A stretch of 64,000 nucleotides of DNA from Lateolabrax maculatus (GCA_031216445.1 CM062219.1:1947501-2011500); one strand, 5' to 3'. Shown: positions 27,501 to 39,600, counted from the stretch's first letter. Notes: a model not told the origin generated them from the letters alone. Numbers and translations are program-made.

Positions 27501-30500
27501 ATATATGCTTAATAGGATGTGTTTCTTACTGGCTGTCAAATACTGAATACTTATTTTCCACTGTCCTGTTCCTCATTTGGGACTGTCGAGCAAAACAGTA
27601 ACAGCAATTACAATTTTCACTTCACAATTTACCATTAATTCAACCAGCTGAGCTACGCTGTGAAAACAAAATGAAGTATGTCAAAGTCATTGGAAATGGC
27701 TGCACCATAGATAGATGGATTCATTTTGTAAGTAATAACACTGGTGAACCTTGGAACCTGAGCTGCAACAATTAGTCAGTCGATCAGTCAATTAGTCGAT
27801 TATGGAAAATTAATTACAAACAATTTTCAATGACATTCGCTGATTCAAGACTCTCAAACGTAAGAATTTGCTGCTTTTCTTCGTCTCACATTAGTGTAAA
27901 TTTAATATTTTGGGGTTTTGCCTACCTTCCCGCAGGCTCGACAGTGATGCCGCCTCTTGGTGAAAGTGAACCTCTGGTAGCAGTTCATGCAGTTGGGAGC
28001 TTCAGAGTCCGGCACCCAGGCCGGCTGTCTGCTCCCCAGCTCCTCCGCTCCCTCTCTCCTCCAATTCACCGACCTGGCACCATCTGTGGGTGGCTCCCCA
28101 GGGTAAGGTGGGGGCTCTGAGAGTTCATCATACCCCACACTGTAATCCTGATGCTCCTGAGAGGCGTACATAGGGCTCAAATCCCTGATGTTGGAATGCT
28201 CCTCTGTTAGACTGGGGCTTGTGGGTGAACTCTCTTCCTCCTCTGCTGTATCTGGCCCTTTTGTAGAAGCACCGGGCGTCTGAGACTGCTCCTCTCTCTC
28301 TTCCCCTGCTGGTGGAGATCTAGCAGTTTGGCAGTGTAGCTGTTTAGGTCTTGCACCTCCATAGGAGGGCTGCGGATCAGTGCTACTGCAGTGCTGGGAC
28401 TGGAAAGTTTTGCTGGTCAAAGAAAGGCTTACCCCGGACGAGAGTTCGGGCTCTTCTTGGCAAGGTCTGCAAGAGTCCTGCGATAGTGACGGAGCACCAG
28501 GGTTTAAACTTCCCTCTACAGACACACACATTGTTCTGTCACTTTCAGGAGATGCCAGACCCTCTAGGTCCTCCCGTGTGCCTCGACCACAGCTCCTCAG
28601 CTCCTCCTCCACAAGCCTGCCCTCCAGGTCTCCATTTGATTCTCTCAGACTCTCAGGTTGAGTAAAACCTCCAGAAGCACTGCAGTAAGAGACACCTCGA
28701 CCCTGCTCCGCCTCTGTGTGAGCCTGCAGGAATGCATCTAACTCCTCGTCTGTAACCAGCAGCTCGGCCTGGTCACTCTCAGGCAGATATTCAAAGCCAA
28801 ACTCAACCGGATCAACTGGGCTGGGTTCTGGGTGATCGCAGGAGGCCAGGTCGGCGCAAGGGACGGCGGCAGCAGGTTCAAGAGAGAGATGCTGCCCCTC
28901 TGGAGACACCCTGCCTTCTGCAATCTGCTGGGACATAGAAACTGACAGTTCAACAGGTTCCTCTAAACGGGACCTGTCCTCCCTGGCTTCCAACGCTGTC
29001 AGGAGATCAGCCTCTGTGCTCTCCGAGACGTCTTCCTCATCACACAGTTCTGTAACTTTCCCCGACTCTTCTTCTGTAGTCTTTGCGTTCACCAGAGCTC
29101 CACAGATGGACACAGCTAATGGCAGGCATGACAAGCCCACCGATTCGCTGTCCGAGACCGCTGAATTAAGAGCTACGGGAGTCTCTGCCTCACCTTTATC
29201 CGAGGCTTCTTGTGACTCGTCCTCTTTATTCACTGAGGTTGCGGTGGTTTCTTTAATGCTATCAACAGGCAGAGTGCCCTCCGGTTCACAGGGGTCTAAG
29301 GAGTTATCCACTACTTGGTTTGTGCAAGCCACCTCCTCACAGTCCTTCTCCTCTTTGTCTGCGGACTCAGTGGTCCTTGGTGACGGTGAATCATCGGTAG
29401 ATTCACAGGCCCTCTCCACTGCGGCAGGAAGAATGACGTCCAGCAGACAGAGTGAGGCGGAGTATTCACCGCCCTGCTCGTGGGAATCTAAACCCAGCAG
29501 CTCGTCTTTCCCCGCAGAGTCTTGCTCTCCCTCGGTGTCTCTACAGCAAGCGCTTTGGCTCGGCCGTCCTTGCTCCTCTCCGCGTACAGTGACCACAGGG
29601 CTGTCAAAGTCCACAAGCAGCGTCTCCTCTTCCTCCATTTGCTTTTCCACCATGTCAAGCTCACTGAAAGCATCGTGGCTGTTGGCCCTGACCAGGATGG
29701 CTGAGCTTGTGTCATTCACAAGGTCACACACCGGCTTCAGGGCTCTGTCCGGGCAGGGAGGGGCAGAGCTTTTAGCGGGCCTGCGATCCACAGACGAGAG
29801 AAGGTCCACTGCGGTGAGAGGCTGACCTTTGACCTCTTGGTCATCAGCGCTGCGGTTTTGACCGCTGGAGCGGTCGGGACAGCTGGTGGCACAACCATAA
29901 TGAAGAGAATTCAGGTCAGGGAGGTGTGGAGGGACGGTGGACGCCTCGGAGGTCAAACACTGAGAGCCCAGTGAGGAGAAGGGGTACACAGACGGCTTCA
30001 GGAAAACAGATTTGCACTCAAGTTCCTCTGTAATAAAAAGAGAACAAAACAAATTAGACATAGATACACAGAAGAGAGTTAATTTAGATATAGAACTAAA
30101 AAGTAGCACAAGTATAAGACTAAATCCCAGATTTTTCATTCAAGATTTCAAGAAAAAAATCAGTGTATGCATACAAACTTATGGATCAGACATGACTGTG
30201 TTGAGGGACTGATCTGACCGAACAGAAATAATTAGCTGATTAATAGTTTAAAAAAATTAAACACCAACTATTTCGATAATCATTTATGTATTTTTTTAAG
30301 CAAAGATGACCATTTCCAACTTCTTAAAAATGAGGATTAGATCCTTTTCTCTGTTCTGTATTTTTGTAAATTGAATATCTTTCAGTTTTGGACACAGCTC
30401 TGAGAAACTGTGGCAGACATTTTCCTCTTTTTTTGATTTATGATTATTATATTATATTATATTATATTATATTATATTATATCATTTGACAGGCTAAATG

Positions 30501-30626
30501 ATTAGAGAAAGAGAAAACAATAGGCAGATTAATCGATAATTTTAAATAATTCTTACCCGTACTGAGCTCAAAGTCATCAAGCAGTTTGTCCAGATCACAT
30601 ACAGCTGCCTTGAAGAAGCTGTCCAT
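14509..30626 (-). CDS. zfyve16: Endofin (zinc finger FYVE domain-containing protein 16)
   Basis: FYVE-domain scaffold of early endosomes. The family binds PI3P, recruits membrane-trafficking adaptors and modulates BMP/SMAD signalling. Coding exons in transcript order: 30557-30626, 27926-30027, 26764-26860, 21599-21775, 21373-21512, 20646-20862, 19883-20005, 19621-19776, 19307-19531, 18682-18764, 17342-17446, 16291-16441, 16129-16209, 15834-15996, 15049-15151, 14770-14946, 14509-14667. The total is 1,442 codons plus stop (human endofin is about 1,539 aa). All junctions are GT/AG and phase-consistent. The start MDSFFKAAVCDLDKLLDDFE matches the conserved endofin N-terminus. FYVE is at about residues 690-753, an RVxF-type motif at 823-826, and the SARA/endofin C-terminal domain fills the last 350 residues or so. 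Endofin is preferred over its paralogue SARA (zfyve9) because of the N-terminus and the AQALERMMSP and EVADTTKL blocks. No break was seen. Confidence 0.97.
15560..15675 (+). repeat. Non-LTR retrotransposon 3'-tail-like fragment
   Basis: The segment gccccctgaggcaaattgtg, ttttggactatataaataaa, atgtgacttgatttt resembles the common 3' ends of fish LINEs or their SINE derivatives. It lies in the zfyve16 intron between exons 14 and 15. Identification is from memory of the tail pattern only. Confidence 0.5.
17150..17327. repeat. Short foldback element, family C, copy 2
   Basis: The left arm is gattttgggaaatacgctca then tttgctttcttgcc and gttagatgagcagatcgat. The right arm is its imperfect inverse: gttgatcttctcatctaact, ctcggcttgaaagcaaatta, then tttcccgtagtg. 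The two arms are almost contiguous, so the transcript could form a long hairpin. The element ends about 15 bases from the splice donor of zfyve16 exon 11 (17342-17446). Confidence 0.75.
18915..19192. repeat. Dispersed repeat family D (aatcgattaat-type), copy 1
   Basis: The element begins with tattttctcgattaatcatt and ends with aatcaactaactgtctcatc then tctag, with cagtccaaaacccaaagata inside. Similar copies are at 27765-27850, 30230-30545, 37140-37318, 37530-37752 and 55465-55630. Terminal blocks such as ttaatcgattaatcaagaaa recur in several of them. It is very common in fish introns (from memory). Confidence 0.7.
20925..21130. repeat. Retroelement-tail-like repeat
   Basis: The stretch starts aacttctttatttgtcatgt, has ggcaatgaaaatcttaaatc, and is followed by an A-rich zone. 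The architecture resembles 44097-44280 (caagtttttatttgtcacat). Both look like reverse-oriented 3' ends of non-LTR retroelements. This one sits in the zfyve16 intron between exons 5 and 6. Confidence 0.45.
21373..21512 (-). CDS. zfyve16: zfyve16 exon 5: conserved KRVWFADGILPNG block
   Basis: The exon encodes SCPREQKRVWFADGILPNGE and continues with VADTTKL. KRVWF fits the RVxF docking motif for protein phosphatase 1. SARA and endofin both recruit PP1c, which counters receptor or SMAD phosphorylation (family knowledge). This block is nearly invariant between SARA and endofin. The following VADTTKL favours endofin. Confidence 0.9.
21900..22400 (+). repeat. Dispersed repeat family B, copy 2 (longest)
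   Basis: The stretch includes ggatgggttgtcatgaagtt, a second similar half gcatttccatgaaatttatt, then tctagcgccaccatcaggtc, ctaatgacattcgcatcagc and ttgttgtgagcatgttagaa. Inverted copies of parts of it lie at 10390-10575 and 44945-45075. It sits in the 5-kb third intron of zfyve16. Confidence 0.75.
24247..24542. repeat. (AG)n, (CA)n and (CT)n microsatellite cluster
   Basis: A (GA) run covers 24247-24300, a (CA) run 24439-24462, and a (CT) run about 24513-24542. The first and last are reverse complements about 215 bp apart, so this is a large inverted purine/pyrimidine pair. The 127-codon frame through it (Arg/Glu and Ser/Leu dipeptides) is an artefact. It lies in the third intron of zfyve16. 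Confidence 0.9.
25975..26115. repeat. Dispersed repeat family E, copy 1
   Basis: The blocks ttttggtctctaccaactcc, gagaaatatctggttcttta, gctgctaaatgctcc and tttggtgctgggcaggtagt recur, diverged, at 52565-52775 (tttgtctctaccgactcccg, gggaaatatctgactcttta, tggtgctgagcaggtaatgt). Confidence 0.65.
26764..26860 (-). CDS. zfyve16: zfyve16 exon 3: second half of the FYVE zinc finger
   Basis: The exon encodes VYCAVCCNRKCKLKYLEKEA followed by RVCVICFDTIHR (residues 725-756). It supplies the remaining zinc-binding cysteines and the RVC motif that defines FYVE domains. Together with exon 2 all four CxxC-type zinc ligand pairs are present, so the domain looks functional. It is separated from exon 2 by a 1.07-kb intron and from exon 4 by a 5-kb intron. 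Confidence 0.95.
27765..27850. repeat. Dispersed repeat family D fragment, next to zfyve16 exon 2
   Basis: The block ctgcaacaattagtcagtcg, atcagtcaattagtcgatta matches the terminal type of family D. It ends about 75 bases from the donor side of zfyve16 exon 2 (27926). Confidence 0.6.
27926..30027 (-). CDS. zfyve16: zfyve16 large exon 2: acidic N-terminal region and first half of FYVE
   Basis: This 2,102-nt exon encodes about residues 24-724, nearly half of the protein. Most of it is Ser/Glu/Asp-rich and probably disordered. The conserved patch VDLLSSVD, the YGGARPKQL block and the first FYVE half are embedded in it. The FYVE half includes the WxxD motif (WVPDSEAPNC, from residue 694) and the basic RRHHCRACGK patch that contacts PI3P. 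The exon ends after GK in phase 0, splitting the zinc finger. The apparent 745-codon frame starting at 30139 includes intron sequence upstream of the splice acceptor at 30028-30031 and should not be used as the protein start. Confidence 0.95.
30230..30545. repeat. Dispersed repeat family D copy with an internal (TATTA)n microsatellite
   Basis: The element ends with attagctgattaatagttta at the left and cagattaatcgataatttta at the right. A pure pentanucleotide run (TATTA-type) occupies about 30446-30482. It lies immediately downstream of zfyve16 exon 1 (30557) in the transcript direction. Confidence 0.7.
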
Positions 30627-33074
30627 GCTGGGTTAAAACAAAGGGCCTTTAACCCCCTCCAATTCCTAAAAACAAAAAAAGGACTTGTTGTAATACTGGA
30701 AAAAGAAAATATTATTTCAAACACTATGTGAAAAATCTCCTTAAGAGCAAGAATCTGGGTCCAGTCTTGACCCTGTGACATTCATGTTTACTTATTCCAC
30801 ATGTGTTAAATCATAAACTGCAAAGTACCAACCACAACATAAAACTGTATAAATATTCACTAGGAGTAGCTTGACGATGACACACAAGCGCATACAACTT
30901 CATAAACTTGTTTTGGCAGTAAAAGTCTTTCTCATACAGCTCAATCCGGATATCATATCAAAATGAGCACATTTTTGGGCATGGCTGTTTAAGCTTTCAG
31001 AGGGTACTCATGCAAAACGGATTATGTGGATATGATGACCAAACAGGTGGAGGCATTTATGTCACTAAAAAAAGACAACTTTTAATCTGTATTACAGTAT
31101 TGTGTTACACTGACTGCTACAATATATACTGTATCTAGTGTCAAATAACCTTAGAGACTTCATCACCCTGCTCTTGACAGGACAATGACTCTAGTCTGTA
31201 GCTCCTGTTAGTGTGATATTATTCCAAAACATCCTTGAATATGCACAGAAGTGTACCTTCTTTACAGCAAACCATACTGTGTGCCCTACGTCTACATGTG
31301 CCACTCTGAATCAGCAGTGTATTCTAACATTTAAAAGTTGACAAAATAATAAGAATGGAAAAACACCATCTCTGTTTTCAAGTACAGTTTACAAGGAAGT
31401 GTCACCATTATCGTCACACAGACCAGTTTCACAGCACGTTATGTTGAATCATGTGATGTTTTGTTTTTCTAGTCAAGGTGTCAGTATTAGTGATACTAAC
31501 GTAACTTCTTCTGGGTAAAAAAATTGTTTATACTTCAATTATTTAAGTGTATTATTGGTCAACTTGTAAAAAGACACGCTCATTTAATTCTGTATAATGT
31601 ACAATATAATTTGTATTGATTCCCTATAAAAAGGTTGAGGTTTTTTCCACTGAGGCTCGAGCACTACCACCTGAGGGCAATGTCATGACTTTCCTTCTGC
31701 GTGTTGCACAGGAGTCACACTGTCTCGGTTTAAATGGCCTGCAGCTCATCGGCAGCGGAAACTACAGAAAGAGCAGCAAGAACTTTTGCCAGAGGTAAAA
31801 AATTAAGGAAAATGATGTGAAGTCTCAAATAATCTCAATATATGTGCAACAACACAAGGAACATTAAGGGAAGACACCTGAACGAGCGACTCAGAGTAAG
31901 ACAGAAATGTGTAATGATAATGTGGCACAGTGGGATTATCTCCGTGATGCACTGTCTGGCAGCTAACCGCCTGCAATAAAACACAGTGTTCACACCATAA
32001 TATTGTCACTCCACACAAAGTTCAGCTTCTATCGCACCACTATGATTAAAGGCCAAATCCTACTTCTGCATGATACTGATAATAGAGGTAAAGGGGAGAA
32101 GCCGAATTCCTCACATGTGAGTTTAGCAGGTTAGAGAAGTTTAGAAAGCAAACTTTGAGACATCTTTCAACAATCTGACACGCCCTTTGTGTTTAACTGG
32201 ATTTGTGTAAATGGAATGAGCTCTGGCATGGTTGGAAAAAACTCTCTCTTTTCTAAACATCAGCCGCTTGATAAAAGGAGTCTGAATGACCATTACATTA
32301 ACACCACCTTCTCTAAAAATGACAATCCATACTTTACACAGCAGATGTGAAGCCAAAGACGATGTTTGGTAGTTTACTTACATTCTAGATGATCCTGCAG
32401 CTAGATATCAGGCCAAAAATGACCCATGTCAGATTACTTTTGAAGTGCGTTTTGATCAGAGGACAGATGTGACAACTTGATTTTTTCTGCATTTATTGTA
32501 ATTAAAACAACTCTTCCAACTGCTTGTGACGACTTTCTCCAGACAGCTCTGTATTACTTTGTCCCAGCATGCCTGAGTTAAAAAGTACTGTCGACTTTTA
32601 CACAGAAACCAACCGATGTGGACTCTACAACAGTGTTAATAAAGCGGCAGCAGGATGCAGTGACTCCACAACACAAAGACTGCTAAAACTGTAGCGATGC
32701 CTCCTTCAGTGTGTGTTAGTTAAGTGCAGCAAACAACTTTTTTTCCCCTTCCTCATCTTTCAGTGACTCTCTTTGTACTACTGTGTCACCCTGGTAACTA
32801 AGTAAGCTAAATATAGATGGGAATGAGGAAGTCAGTCCTATTAACTACATGTCTTACGGTTAATCATCCCGGTAAAAATATGCACTTCCATGAATTTGCA
32901 GTCAAGGTTTGTCAATAACATCTGCCATTTCTCTGAAAATTAAAAATCATCAAAGTGTGAAACTAATATCGCCTGCAGTCAGGTGACAGGTAGGATTTGA
33001 CAGGAATATGTCAAGTTACTGGGTCAAGTATGGAAAAAAGACCTCACAATATAACACATGTCACGGCCTAAGGG

Positions 33075-33575
33075 TAAAAGGAGCAGTAAGACTGTGTTTC
33101 AAGTACAAGTTAAGCATTCAAAATGTCACTTAAAAATACAAAAGTATAATCAGCAAAATGTACTTAGGGTATCAAATGTACACACACAGGGTCAGAGTAG
33201 CACCTTTAGGAGTGATATATTATCAAATGCAGCATATTATTGGAATATTATTTCTGATGTATTTACATATAATCAGCACTTTAACATCATAGCTGGTTGA
33301 CATGAAGCTATTTTTTATTACTTTATAAGATGTTGGTTAGATTAACATCTAACAATGCATTTCAATTTATTCATTGATCACATGTATTGTATTTAAGATC
33401 ATAATCTGCACAGTAACTACAGTTTTCAGATAAATGTAGTGTAGTAAAAAGTACAATATCTCTCTCTGAGATGTAGTGGAGTAGAAGTATAAAGTTAACA
33501 AAAATGTAAACATTTAAGTAAAGCACGTACATCAAAACTTGAGTAATGAACTGAGTCACTTTCCACCACTGGTTA
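33075..33575. repeat. Dispersed repeat family A, copy 2
   Basis: The copy contains tttcaagtacaagttaagca, gtagtgtagtaaaaagtaca, gatgtagtggagtagaagta and ends with ctgagtcactttccaccact then gg. It lies in the 5' intron of zfyve16. Confidence 0.7.
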
Positions 33576-34127
33576 TGTCTGTATAATACCTGCTAAGGTT
33601 AGTTATAGATGTTTACAGCAGAAATCACAGCTCTGGTCACAGAATCTGACGGGTCACAGATACTCCCGTAACACCCACGGAAACCGTACCAAGCGACAAC
33701 TACATCATTAATACAATTCAACCTCTTCATTCCTTGTTCCTGCCCTTTACAGCGCGTCTGGCTTCACTGTCACACTTCGGGAGAATCCACACGCCACGAA
33801 AACAACGCAGTTTGGGTGACATTTTTAAACCTCCGAAGCGTTTGTGTATGTGACTCCGTTTCCTCCGTAACACCGCGGCGAGCTAACATGAACCCGCTGG
33901 CGTTAGCAGGCGGCGTTAGCCACCGACGATCCACCACAACAGACCCGCTCCCCGCGCAGCCTGGTCGGTGATCACACCGTCAGTGACTCCTAAACACCCG
34001 CCAGCAATAACAAACCTGTCTGTGTGTCACCTGGAAAAAATTTAGCGCGATTAGAAGCAGGTGTAGCCTAAAGTTAGCCCGTTAGTTAGCACCGTTTGTT
34101 AACCGGGTTTGTTTGTGAATTCCTCAC

Positions 34128-34365
34128 CAGCGACGTTTTATTCCATAACACCGACGTCGTCCTCAACAGTTAATGTCATCTTCAGTCGTTTCTTTTTTGT
34201 TTTGTTTCTTGTTTTTCTTGTTTTAAAAGAGCCACAGGCGTCCCCCGCGTCGTCGTCTCATCGTCCCGCAGGGCGGTGAAAGTTGTGCGGGCAGCTGGCT
34301 GGTGGAGGACTTGTGTTGGAGATGTGTGGATTCTCCACTCAGGCGGCCATCTTGAACAGACTGTC
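34128..34365 (-). promoter_or_regulatory. zfyve16: Predicted zfyve16 non-coding first exon and promoter
   Basis: A GC/CpG-richer zone (about 33740-34470) lies upstream of the coding start. On the minus strand a good donor (CTGGTGAGG, exon edge at 34128) fits a 5' non-coding exon joining the acceptor upstream of 30665, which precedes the ATG at 30626 by 39 nt. An AAGATGGCCGC element at 34343-34353 (minus) is one base from the YY1 consensus often found at CpG-island start sites. This suggests initiation near 34360. Exact ends are inferred. Confidence 0.45.
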
Positions 34366-35589
34366 GGGAGGTCACAGGATCCGGGAGGGAGGAGGGAGGC
34401 TGCTCGCTAACCTGCACAGCTTCTGGATCAGACTGCAGATAAATGCTGCTGCTTCGCTTCTTCAACGCAGCTTTATTCATGTTTTACACACACGTTGTAG
34501 TTGCTGAGCCCACTGGCTTTTTCTTTACAGGTTTCTGATGTTGTGTCAGTTTTTAAATGTGTGTTTTCTTGAAAGTTGTGCATGACAATTTGTGATTGAT
34601 GCTCATTCAACAGTTTTTTTTTTTGTGGCTTTAACTAATGCACTCACTAAAAAAAAAGAGAAATATATATGTGAATAAATATTGTTTTAAATAAATAAAC
34701 ATAAAAGACAAATTAAACAGAAAATAAAACAATTTACAGGAAAGATTAAATCTGATACAGCAGAAAATAATTAAAAAAGTTAGTAAAGTGCAAAAGTATA
34801 AAAATGTGACTTCTTAAATGAACTCAGGAAAGGTAATGGCAAACAGAAAAATTTTGAGTACTTATACTCAAACAGTGTACTTTTGAGGTGGGTTATCTCC
34901 TTTCTGTGATACTTTGTTCTTCATCTCAGGGAAGATATTGGACTTTGTACTACAGGCCTATATTTCTATATCAAGATGATGTATTTGTCATTTTACAACA
35001 CAGGGTTGCTCAACAAAATGAACACATAGAAACATATATACAGAATAAATAATAATTAATAAAAAATTGAATTAAATTTAGAATAGCCTAAAATTGCATG
35101 AAATAAAAAATAAAATGAAACAATATATACAGTTAATTATATACAAATATACATGTATACACACAGGAAATAATTTTGTAGGTTTCTTTTTTAATTTTGC
35201 ATCTGGGGGCATGTAATTAAATATGCTGTCTTATAAATTGGTGATATATAAAAATATAAACACATTTTAAAAATTAAATTCTGTGCACAACTGTGTTAAA
35301 TTAAAATGTAAGACAGGATGTGAGTGAAAGCATTTTTAGAGGCTTTGGTGAGACACACAACAAATGTTTACATCATATTTAAATGAGACAATACAGTAAT
35401 TGAAAAAATAATATGTAAAACTTTTATTACAAAAATTTAGGTGAGTCTCGTAATACATATAAGCCTATACCTCACTTCATACCAGGGTGGTAATTTAAGC
35501 TATTTTTCAAATAAAACGATGTTTAAAAGTCTCATTTGAAACAAACCCCAGAGCCATGTCCATACATCCTGGCATATTTAAAGGCAGCC

Positions 35590-35715
35590 ATCTATATATA
35601 TATTTTTTTTTTTTTTTCTCTTTTTCTCTTTGTTTATGGCACCAATACACCAAAGCAAATTCTTTGTATGTGACAACTTACTTGGCAATAAACCTGATTC
35701 TGATTCTGATTTTTA
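35590..35715 (+). repeat. L2/CR1-type LINE 3' tail fragment
   Basis: The segment ttctttgtatgtgacaactt, acttggcaataaacctgatt, ctgattctgattt carries the tandem TGATTC tail typical of some fish LINE 3' ends (from memory). No coding remnant adjoins it. It lies in the spacer between the zfyve16 and ube2l3 promoters. Confidence 0.6.
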
Positions 35716-35837
35716 AAATTTTTTTTTAAGTTTAAGTTTTACTTGTGTTGGAGTATTTTCACAGTGTGGTATTAGTACTTTTACTTCAGTAAATGATGTG
35801 AATGCCTGACGCTGGTTTTCCGCCGCCCCCCTCCGGG

Positions 35838-35851
35838 CCGGTAGGGGGCGC
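35838..35851 (+). promoter_or_regulatory. CTCF-like binding site at the ube2l3 promoter
   Basis: CCGGTAGGGGGCGC matches the CTCF core CCASYAGRKGGCRS at 13 of 14 positions. It sits about 130 bp upstream of the ube2l3 ATG, within a GC-rich island (about 35815-36420) that also covers exon 1. Confidence 0.5.
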
Positions 35852-35977
35852 TAACCCGCCGGGCCGCCGGGTGTCAGCCGCTTAAAACCAAAATGAAAAG
35901 AAGTCCAGGCGGAACAGAAAGAAACAGGAAGAAGACGAAGAAGAAGGAGAAGAAGAAGAGACAGACTCGGTTCCACA

Positions 35978-36575
35978 ATGGCTTCGACCAAGAGACTAAG
36001 CAAGGTAAAAAAAAAAAACACTGAATTACTGAATTTACACCACTTTGCGAGGGTTTAAACAACTTGTTTCGGCTTTGTCCGTGTCGCTGCCGTCCCGTCG
36101 ACCGGGGGAAAATGTGGCGAAGGTGAAGTGTTGCGCGTTTATCTGTCCGACAAAATGAAAGGATAATGACGTCCGGCTGACGGTGACTGAGAGGCAGAAC
36201 TAGTTAGTTAGTTTGAGACGCCAGCCGGCCGTGATTCAGCACTTTCACCGCTCAAACCGCCGCACGGTACCGTCGAGCGGCGCGGTTCTCCGTGAAAAGC
36301 GGCGGGCGGGCGGGCGGGCGGGCGGCGGCCGGGACGCCGTGTCGGTGCGAGCCGGGGCGGCTTGTTTTACGCGCTGTCACCGTCTGAAGGAAGACAAACA
36401 TGGAGACGGTGGGGCTGGGGCGTGACGTCACACCTCAGCTGGCCGATGGATCCCACCGTAAATAACCAAACTGGGAAAATAACGCGTCCACGATGTCACT
36501 GGAGACATTTAAATCTGTTTTAAAACGGTGTAAAAAAAAATAAACAAAAACGTGTGTTTCTCGAGTGAAATGGCC

Positions 36576-36640
<65 letters not shown>

Positions 36641-39600
36641 TGCCCAGTCATCCAGTCTCACAATTACACTTTCAGTGTGACACACAACCGGCACCATTTC
36701 TTTGGTTTTGATTTTGTTGTTTGCCTCTTCCTGAATTCCCCTGAAAATCCAGCTCATTGTCATTCAGATAAGTGACAGCGAGGCGTCTGCTGACAGGAAG
36801 TAGAACAGATTGTACAGATTTACAACCTGCTGGCAGCAGAAACCAGAACAAACTCACCTGCTCTTCTGTTATTTGTGGAGCCACAGTAAAAAATGACTGA
36901 CAGTGAGACTAACGCTTGGTTTCACTATCGATGAATCAGTCAAGCCACTTTCATTTATATATGCCACATTTTAAAAAGAACAGGAGTCGATCCAAAGTGC
37001 TTTTCCAGACGAGGCAGATGGATTTGATATAGGTACACATAAAAGGCACAAATGCATAATGTAATACAACATCAGAAAACATTATTTAAAAAAAAAAAGT
37101 CCACAACATCCTACAGTCCAAGATGACATCAAATGTCCAAAATAATCAATTTACTAGTATAAATTTTTTTTAAAAAAGCAGCAAATTCTCACATTTAATA
37201 ACCTGGAAGCATCAAATGCTTTGAATTTTTGTTTGAAAATGACTTAAACCATTATTAATTATCAAAATAGTTGCCGATTTAATTGTCCTTCGATCTACTA
37301 ATCGTTGCAGCTCTAATGACTACAGCAAGACCAGAGAACGGCTGTAACTCTTCTCGTATTGACCTGCTGGGTTTTTTAAATAATATCTGGGTTAATTTAT
37401 CTCAAACACTCAGCTCTGTGACTGGAATGTAATGTTAATACATGAGAGGCTCAAACTGGGACTAGGATTACGAGCTCATCATCACATCGACAGATTAATA
37501 GGCACACAGAGCCAAATTGTACTGCTACTAGAGCTGGTAGGATAACCGTGTAATCCATTAATTGACAAGTTTTATTTAAATCGTTATGTGTGATTATTTT
37601 CCGATTTTCTGTTTTATATGATAGTAAACTGAAAATCTTTGGGTTTTAGACAGTTTGTCGGACAAAACCAGATGTTTAAAGACATCACATGGTCTCTGGT
37701 ACTAAATAATTAATCGATTAATCAAGAAAATAATGGAAACAGTGATTAGTTTCCTCCCTATGAGCATTCAGAGCAATAATAAGAGAATATTAGTGCTGGT
37801 AAACATATACAGGATGTTGTTATGCTGCCTTGTCAGGTACTTTCTAATTAAAATATAAATACACTATATTCTAAATAGAAGTAAGTAGCATGAAGACAAC
37901 AACAGTGCTCACATCACTGAGCACTAATTGAAACCTGTGATACAAGAGGTGCAGGTGACATTGCAGTGTTCATGTGACAGCTGTGGATGGAGAAACATTT
38001 TGTACACGCCGAGTGGATCTGACTCACTGTGGAGAAAGTGATGTAACTGTTTACCGTCTGACTGGACTCAGTCCTTCAGGGCCGTATTACTCAGCTCCTG
38101 TAAATCACTTTCACTTTGCAGGTTTCGTTCCCCACCATTATTAGATGCACTTTATCAGGTACATCTGTACAATCTCTTGCGATTTAATGCAACAGCTCAG
38201 CCATCAATTCTACTTTTACAGAGTTTATAATGTTCAGGTTTTGTTGACATCACTGGAAATGTGTATATTCAGTTATGTTTATTATTGAGGTCATAGTTGG
38301 TGGTGGTGTTGTACTGGACTACATTTATATTGAGGTGTTTCCTCCACATGAGGGAGGCAGAATGTTAGAAACACCTCTGAAGTCAATGCAGTCCACCACT
38401 AACAATTACCTCAGTGCTAAAAAAACAACTTGAACGTTATAGGCATCATAAAAGTAGAACAGTTGCATTAGATTGAACAGGTTTGCCTAATAAAATGGCC
38501 GCTGAGTGAATATATACATGTATATTCTCTGAGTCAGCTGAGGTCCCAGTAACCTCTGGATTTTATCTCATTTTTAAATCAACTATGTTTTGTTTCAGGA
38601 GCTTGATGATATCCGCAAATCTGGGATGAAGCATTTCCGCAACATTCTGGTTGATGAATCAAATATTTTGACCTGGCAAGGACTCATTGTTCCTGTAAGT
38701 ATTGAACGCTGCTAAAATACCTTTAAAAATGTTGATCAAAAACTCAAATAACTGGACAACCACTACTCTTTTTTTTTTTTTTTTCTTCAAGGATTGTCCT
38801 CCTTACGACAAAGGAGCGTTTCGGATTGAGCTCATCTTTCCTGCAGAGTACCCGTTCAAGCCACCCAAGATCACTTTCAAGACAAAAATCTACCATCCCA
38901 ACATTGACGAGAAGGGCCAAGTCTGCCTGCCTATCATCAGCGTCGAGAACTGGAAGCCAGCCACGAAAACCCACCAAGGTGAGGCGAGGGAGGCTTGTGT
39001 GATGCTCATGTGTGAGTGCACATGTCACTGCTGCTGACATTTATGGCTGGTGTTTTATTTCCAGCTATTCATGCGAGCTATGCAGTGAATTTGCCTTCTG
39101 TAATTAACCGTTTGTTAAACTCCTCCCTTGAACAGCAATTGTCATAGTTTAATCGGAGTTTATCAACCGCAACAAGGCACAGCAGGTCTGTCGAGCTTTG
39201 GATGTCTCCACATGTCAAAGTGGAGCTGTGGAAGAATCCGATTCAAAGAGTTTGGAGGGTTGTGTCAATGTTCGTTTGTTTTTTAGCCTTGTCAAAACGA
39301 TTATGATTATGATTGAACAGAAAATGAAAGTTTCCATGTTGTTGGTCTCATATTTCCCATCCAGCACTGAGGTCTTAACAGTCAGGGGAGAGAAACCGTG
39401 GTTCCTGCCGATCATCGCCTGATTTCGATTTTGCGTTTGCGTCGCTAATTACGTAATCACATTTCTTTGAAACGCACTTGCTGCTGCCGCTAACAACCAC
39501 AGGTGTTGCCAAATCAACCGGGACAGAAATCTTACTGATTCTTTTTTTAAATGGTGATAAAATTCAAGAAAAGTGTCCCCACACCCACTGTTTGTGATAC

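Noticed and set aside
29016..29825. 269-codon plus-strand frame
   Set aside because: It is the antisense shadow of zfyve16 exon 2, whose sense frame is continuous and matches endofin.
34223..34507. Small frames on both strands in the zfyve16 promoter island
   Set aside because: The GC-rich promoter sequence gives chance open frames. They show no domain and no conserved start, and fit the predicted non-coding exon.
36509..36775. His/Thr and Cys/Val frames
   Set aside because: They translate the (GT)n microsatellite in ube2l3 intron 1.
38702..39037. 111-codon plus frame taken as a complete protein
   Set aside because: Only 38792-38978 of it is coding (ube2l3 exon 3). The beginning and end are intron sequence.
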